Assembly (NCBI GenBank): GCA_903857815.1
Contig: CAIOGK010000103.1
Coordinates: 1 to 8,984 of the forward strand
DNA: 8,984 nt
Source of the DNA: Candidatus Falkowiibacteriota bacterium
Lineage (GTDB): Bacteria > Patescibacteriota > Patescibacteriia > Patescibacteriales > UBA12465
Reading direction: 5' to 3'
Positions 6,475 through 8,984 of this stretch are shown piece after piece. The position numbers were made by a program, and so were the translations under genes. Under the pieces are notes generated by a model that was not told the origin of the DNA, made no database searches, and saw nothing but the letters and a program-made list of their open reading frames with translations. Numbering within the stretch: the first letter of the stretch is position 1; each line of letters begins with the position of its first letter.

Positions 6475-7161
6475 ATGTCAAAAACACCAAGTATTGAAGA
6501 GATGTTGAAAGCCGGCATGCACTTCGGTCATCGTACTAATCGTTGGCACCCAAAGATGAAGCCATTTATCTTTACCTCTAAGAATGGAGTTTACATTATT
6601 AATCTTAAGAAGACTCAGGAAAAATTTGAGGAAGCTTTAGATTTTATGGCTAAATTAGTTTCTGAAGGTAAGAGCATTTTATTTGTTGGTACTAAAAATC
6701 AGGTTTCTGAGCCATTACAAAAAATGGCCATCGAAGTTAATCAGCCTTATATTGTTGGTAAATGGTTAGGTGGATATTTAACTAACTTCACAGTTGTAAA
6801 AAAATCAGTTAAAAAATACCTAGATTTACTTGAGAAAAAAGATTCAGGTAAACTAGAAAAATATACTAAAAAAGAAAGACTCGACTTCGATCGCGAAATT
6901 GGAAAATTAAAAGTTCGTGTTGGTGGTCTTGCTTCTCTAAATAAACTTCCAGATGCTCTTTTCGTTTGGGATATTAAAGAAGAGGAAACTGCTATTAAAG
7001 AAGCGCAACAAAAAAATATTCCGATTATCGCTATTTGTGATACTAATGTTAACCCTGAAGAAGTAAATTATCCGATTCCCGCTAATGATGATGCGACTAA
7101 AACTATTACTTTAGTTTTAAAGGCTATTAAAGAAACGCTTCTTGGTGTTAAAAAAAGTTAA
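6475..7161 (+). CDS. rpsB: Small ribosomal subunit protein S2 (uS2)
   Basis: S2 sits on the back of the 30S subunit between head and body and is needed for S1 docking and start-site selection in many bacteria. The 228-residue sequence is collinear with the family (241 in E. coli) and keeps its marks: MLKAGMHFGHRTNRWHPKMK (10-29), the IINLKKT stretch, ILFVGTKNQ (68-76), GKWLGGYLTNF (95-105), LNKLPDALFVWDIKEEETAI (155-174), IPIIAICDTNVNP (182-194) and NYPIPANDDA (198-207). The C-terminus is short and basic with no acidic tail. It is the first gene after a promoter and structured leader, followed by tsf as in most bacteria. The nearest Shine-Dalgarno-like string, AAGGGAG (6447-6453), is over 20 bases from the ATG and overlaps the P1 stem. 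Confidence 0.98.
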   Translation: MSKTPSIEEMLKAGMHFGHRTNRWHPKMKPFIFTSKNGVYIINLKKTQEKFEEALDFMAKLVSEGKSILFVGTKNQVSEPLQKMAIEVNQPYIVGKWLGGYLTNFTVVKKSVKKYLDLLEKKDSGKLEKYTKKERLDFDREIGKLKVRVGGLASLNKLPDALFVWDIKEEETAIKEAQQKNIPIIAICDTNVNPEEVNYPIPANDDATKTITLVLKAIKETLLGVKKS

Positions 7162-7173
7162 AAAATTAATTAT

Positions 7174-7212
7174 AGATTCTTAAAATTTACTCGTATAGTA
7201 TTTTAAAAATCT
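7174..7212 (+). other. AU-rich hairpin in the rpsB-tsf gap
   Basis: AGATTCTTAAAAT (7174-7186) pairs with ATTTTAAAAATCT (7200-7212) with one C/A mismatch. A small inner stem, ACT (7189-7191) with AGT (7197-7199), closes the loop. It fills most of the 62-base gap and ends 11 bases before the tsf ATG. No T-tract follows, so it is not a standard terminator. It could slow decay or tune tsf translation. The AT-rich background makes chance symmetry fairly likely. Confidence 0.4.
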
Positions 7213-7223
7213 TGTTTATCAAT

Positions 7224-8018
7224 ATGGAACTTATAAAAAAATTGCGTGACATGACCGGCGCCGGCATGGTTGATTGCCAAAAAGCTTTAAAGGAAGCTGA
7301 TAACGATTTAGAAAAAGCGGTCGCAATTTTACGTAAAAAGGGGATTGCTAAAGCAGCTAAAAGAACTGATCGCGAAACTAATGAAGGCGTAGTAAAAGTT
7401 GCTGTTAATGTTGAGAAAAGTGAAGGTTATATTTTAGAATTAAATTCTGAAACTGATTTTGTTTCTCGAAATGAAAAATTTCAAGCTTTTGCCGAACAAC
7501 TTTTAGAGATAGTAAAAAGTGTTAAACCTAGTAATTTAGAGGCCCTTTTAAGCTCTCCACTTGATGGCGGAACAGTTTCTGAGGCGCTAGATACTTTAAG
7601 CGGAACTATCGGTGAGAAGATGAGTATTAAACGTTTTGAAATATTAACAGGCGCTACAGTCGCTGCCTATTCACATCTTGGTGGCAAGATTGGAGTTTTA
7701 GTTGCCCTTGATCAACCGGAAAAGAGTGAGGTTGCTTCTGATGTAGCAATGCAAGTTGCTGCTGCTAATCCTAAATATTTAAGTCCAGAAGAAGTTGCTC
7801 AAGAAGAAATGGATAAAGAAAAAGAAATTTATAAAGCCCAACTTTTGAAAGAAGGTAAACCGGAAGAAATGGTAGAAAAAATTGTCGCCGGTAAAATGGG
7901 TAAGTATTATTCTGAAGTTTGTCTTAATGAGCAGGAATATATCAAAGATGATAAAAAGAAAATTAAAGATATTTTAGGCGGTGCTAAAATTATCAAATTT
8001 GTTAGATACTCTCTTTAA
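7224..8018 (+). CDS. tsf: Translation elongation factor Ts
   Basis: EF-Ts is the guanine-nucleotide exchange factor that regenerates EF-Tu-GTP. The protein has 264 residues (283 in E. coli). The N-terminal UBA-like domain contains IKKLRDMTGAGMVDCQKAL (4-22). The core carries LELNSETDFVSRNEKF (71-86), whose TDFV includes the Asp-Phe pair that reaches toward the EF-Tu magnesium site. Further marks are GEKMSIKRFE (130-139), YSHLGGKIGVLVAL (149-162) and MQVAAANPKYLSPEEV (176-191), with a dimerisation/coiled region and C-terminal module after that. I chose the ATG at 7224. A TTG at 7212 would add MFIN, but the family begins close to the Val/Ile-Lys-x-Leu-Arg helix. The TGAGM codons form the most G+C-rich point of the gene (CCGGCGCCGG at 7255-7264). 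No Shine-Dalgarno sequence is present. Confidence 0.98.
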   Translation: MELIKKLRDMTGAGMVDCQKALKEADNDLEKAVAILRKKGIAKAAKRTDRETNEGVVKVAVNVEKSEGYILELNSETDFVSRNEKFQAFAEQLLEIVKSVKPSNLEALLSSPLDGGTVSEALDTLSGTIGEKMSIKRFEILTGATVAAYSHLGGKIGVLVALDQPEKSEVASDVAMQVAAANPKYLSPEEVAQEEMDKEKEIYKAQLLKEGKPEEMVEKIVAGKMGKYYSEVCLNEQEYIKDDKKKIKDILGGAKIIKFVRYSL

Positions 8019-8019
8019 T

Positions 8020-8047
8020 ATAAATTCAAAAATTAATTTGAATTTAT
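8020..8047 (+). other. Hairpin covering the start codon of the PSP1 gene
   Basis: ATAAATTCAAA (8020-8030) is the exact reverse complement of TTTGAATTTAT (8037-8047), with loop AATTAA. The 3' arm includes the first two bases of the ATG at 8046, and its G could wobble-pair with T at 8019. The structure occupies nearly all of the gap after tsf. It could hide the start codon and make the gene depend on ribosomes leaving tsf. Pairing is seen; regulation is inferred. Confidence 0.5.
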
Positions 8048-8882
8048 GAAAATAGTCCAAGTACAATTTGCCCCTTGGGATAAGGTTTATAATTTTTCAA
8101 CTGCTGGACTTGATTTAGCGGTTGGCGATTATGTTATTGTTGAAACCGAGATGGGTAAAGAACTAGGTAAAATAATTGCCTTTTGTTTAGAAAAAGAAAA
8201 AACTGATATTGGTACCATTGATAATGGAACAGCAAAAGAAATTAAGCCGATTATTAGAAAGGCGGTTTTTGAAGATGTCGAAAAAGTTACTGATCAAAAT
8301 CGCAAAAATGAGGTGATGAATTTTTGTCGTGAAGCAATCGAAAGAACAAATTTACCGATGAAATTAATTGATGCCCACTTTTCTTTAGACGGTAATCGCA
8401 TTAATTTTGCTTTTACTTCAGATGGTCGGGTTGATTTTCGTGATTTAGTAAAAGAATTAGCGGCTAAATTTAGCGCGAATATTCGTTTAACTCAAATTGG
8501 AACTAGGGATGAGGCAAAGATTACTGGCGATTGTGGACCTTGCGGTCGCGGTTTATGTTGTCGAGACTTTTTGTGTGAATTTTCTTCGATTACTTCTGAG
8601 ATGGCGGAAGCTCAACAGGTTGTTCATCGAGGGTCAGAGAGAATTTCGGGTATGTGCGGACGTTTAATGTGTTGTTTATCTTTTGAGTATGAAGGTTATA
8701 AAGAAATGGCTGGTAAGTTGCCACCAATCGGAACTAAGGTTAATGTCGATGGTGTAAGGGGAACTGTTTGCGGTCATCATATTTTAAAGCAAACAGTTGA
8801 TGTTAAAATTCCACCGGAAAAAGCTGATGAAAGAGAAACAACTATCGAGGTTGATATAAATCGCAAAAATAAGAAAAAATAA
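8046..8882 (+). CDS. PSP1-domain, RicT (YaaT)-like cysteine-rich protein
   Basis: The 278-residue protein has an N-terminal beta-rich stretch (VQFAPWDKVYNFSTAGLDLAV, then GDYVIVETEMGKELGKI at 27-43) and the PSP1 core with two cysteine blocks: DCGPCGRGLCCRDFLCEF (162-179; Cys163, 166, 171, 172, 177) and SGMCGRLMCCLSFEYE (201-216; Cys204, 209, 210). Cys242 comes later. These blocks match Bacillus subtilis RicT, which with RicA and RicF binds two [4Fe-4S] clusters and works with RNase Y in maturing operon mRNAs. A C-terminal beta domain (GTKVNVDGVRGTVCGHHILK) and a Lys-rich tail follow. Metal binding is a fair inference; an RNA-processing role is more tentative because no RicA/RicF or rny gene lies here. 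It is the last gene of the rpsB operon, 27 bases after tsf, and is followed by a terminator. Confidence 0.9.
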   Translation: MKIVQVQFAPWDKVYNFSTAGLDLAVGDYVIVETEMGKELGKIIAFCLEKEKTDIGTIDNGTAKEIKPIIRKAVFEDVEKVTDQNRKNEVMNFCREAIERTNLPMKLIDAHFSLDGNRINFAFTSDGRVDFRDLVKELAAKFSANIRLTQIGTRDEAKITGDCGPCGRGLCCRDFLCEFSSITSEMAEAQQVVHRGSERISGMCGRLMCCLSFEYEGYKEMAGKLPPIGTKVNVDGVRGTVCGHHILKQTVDVKIPPEKADERETTIEVDINRKNKKK

Positions 8883-8906
8883 GAAAAATAACGAGAATAA
8901 AAATAT

Positions 8907-8942
8907 AAAAAATCGCCTTTCAGTGGCGGTTTTTTGTTTTTA
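8907..8942 (+). terminator. Intrinsic terminator of the rpsB-tsf-PSP1 operon
   Basis: ATCGCC (8912-8917) pairs with GGCGGT (8925-8930, one G-U pair) around loop TTTCAGT. An A-tract before the stem extends the pairing into the T-tract 8930-8935, and more Ts follow after a G. It lies about 30 bases after the PSP1 stop, as expected for a Rho-independent terminator. Confidence 0.9.
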
Positions 8943-8957
8943 ATAATTTATATTTTA

Positions 8958-8966
8958 TGTTATAAT
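8958..8966 (+). promoter_or_regulatory. Extended -10 promoter for the next gene
   Basis: TGTTATAAT is a perfect TG-n-TATAAT extended -10, placed just after the terminator. No convincing -35 is seen 16-18 bases upstream, which is tolerable for extended -10 promoters. Initiation would fall near 8973; the gene itself is outside the window. It is the same promoter type as at 2033-2041. Confidence 0.6.
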
Positions 8967-8984
8967 AATAAAAAGTTAATAAAC

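Noticed and set aside
7194..7199. TATAGT as a separate tsf promoter
   Set aside because: There is no TG extension and no -35 at 16-18 bases. The bases also fall in the loop of an intergenic hairpin.
1..8984. Alternative genetic code (TGA as Gly or Trp, as in some Patescibacteria)
   Set aside because: All genes read full length with no in-frame TGA and use TGG for Trp and GGN for Gly. The absence of TGA stops among nine genes is compatible with low use alone.

Overview
The window is AT-rich and densely packed, and every gene lies on the + strand with gaps mostly of 0 to 60 bases. The content suggests a bacterium of the Patescibacteria (Candidate Phyla Radiation) type. Pointers are the low-G+C, gene-dense layout, the style of the ribosomal protein S2 sequence, short versions of several housekeeping proteins, and the absence of any Shine-Dalgarno-like sequence at the expected distance before any of the eight start codons visible here. 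This placement is an inference; no rRNA gene is present to settle it. The standard genetic code fits: stops are TAA (seven) or TAG (two), with no in-frame TGA.

Region 1 (1-2026) holds the 3' part of a transglutaminase-like protease-fold protein cut by the window edge, then rlmH (23S rRNA pseudouridine-1915 methyltransferase) and an AlkD-type DNA alkylation-repair glycosylase, packed as one apparent operon. A hairpin with A- and T-tracts that resembles an intrinsic terminator lies inside the first codons of the AlkD gene.

Region 2 (2027-6253) starts with a clear extended -10 promoter. It drives a membrane-anchored SIMPL-domain protein, a large protein made of two fused ATP-grasp ligase modules (about 822 aa), and a FemAB/GNAT-type acyl- or aminoacyl-transferase. 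The pairing of two amide-bond-forming ligase modules with a FemAB-like transferase is the most intriguing coding content. It looks like a small pathway for making or attaching an unknown peptide-like product, perhaps at the cell envelope.

Region 3 (6254-8942) is the translation operon rpsB-tsf followed by a RicT/PSP1-type cysteine-rich protein, closed by an intrinsic terminator. It has a good -35/-10 promoter with a dyad in its spacer and a roughly 120-nt leader. The leader can fold into a compact three-way junction just before rpsB, a strong candidate for a ribosomal-protein autoregulatory element. Further AU-rich hairpins sit between rpsB and tsf and over the start codon of the PSP1 gene. 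The last 40 bases carry an extended -10 promoter for a gene beyond the window.

The longest stretch without a gene is 6254-6474. I see no tRNA, rRNA, CRISPR array, insertion sequence or phage feature.
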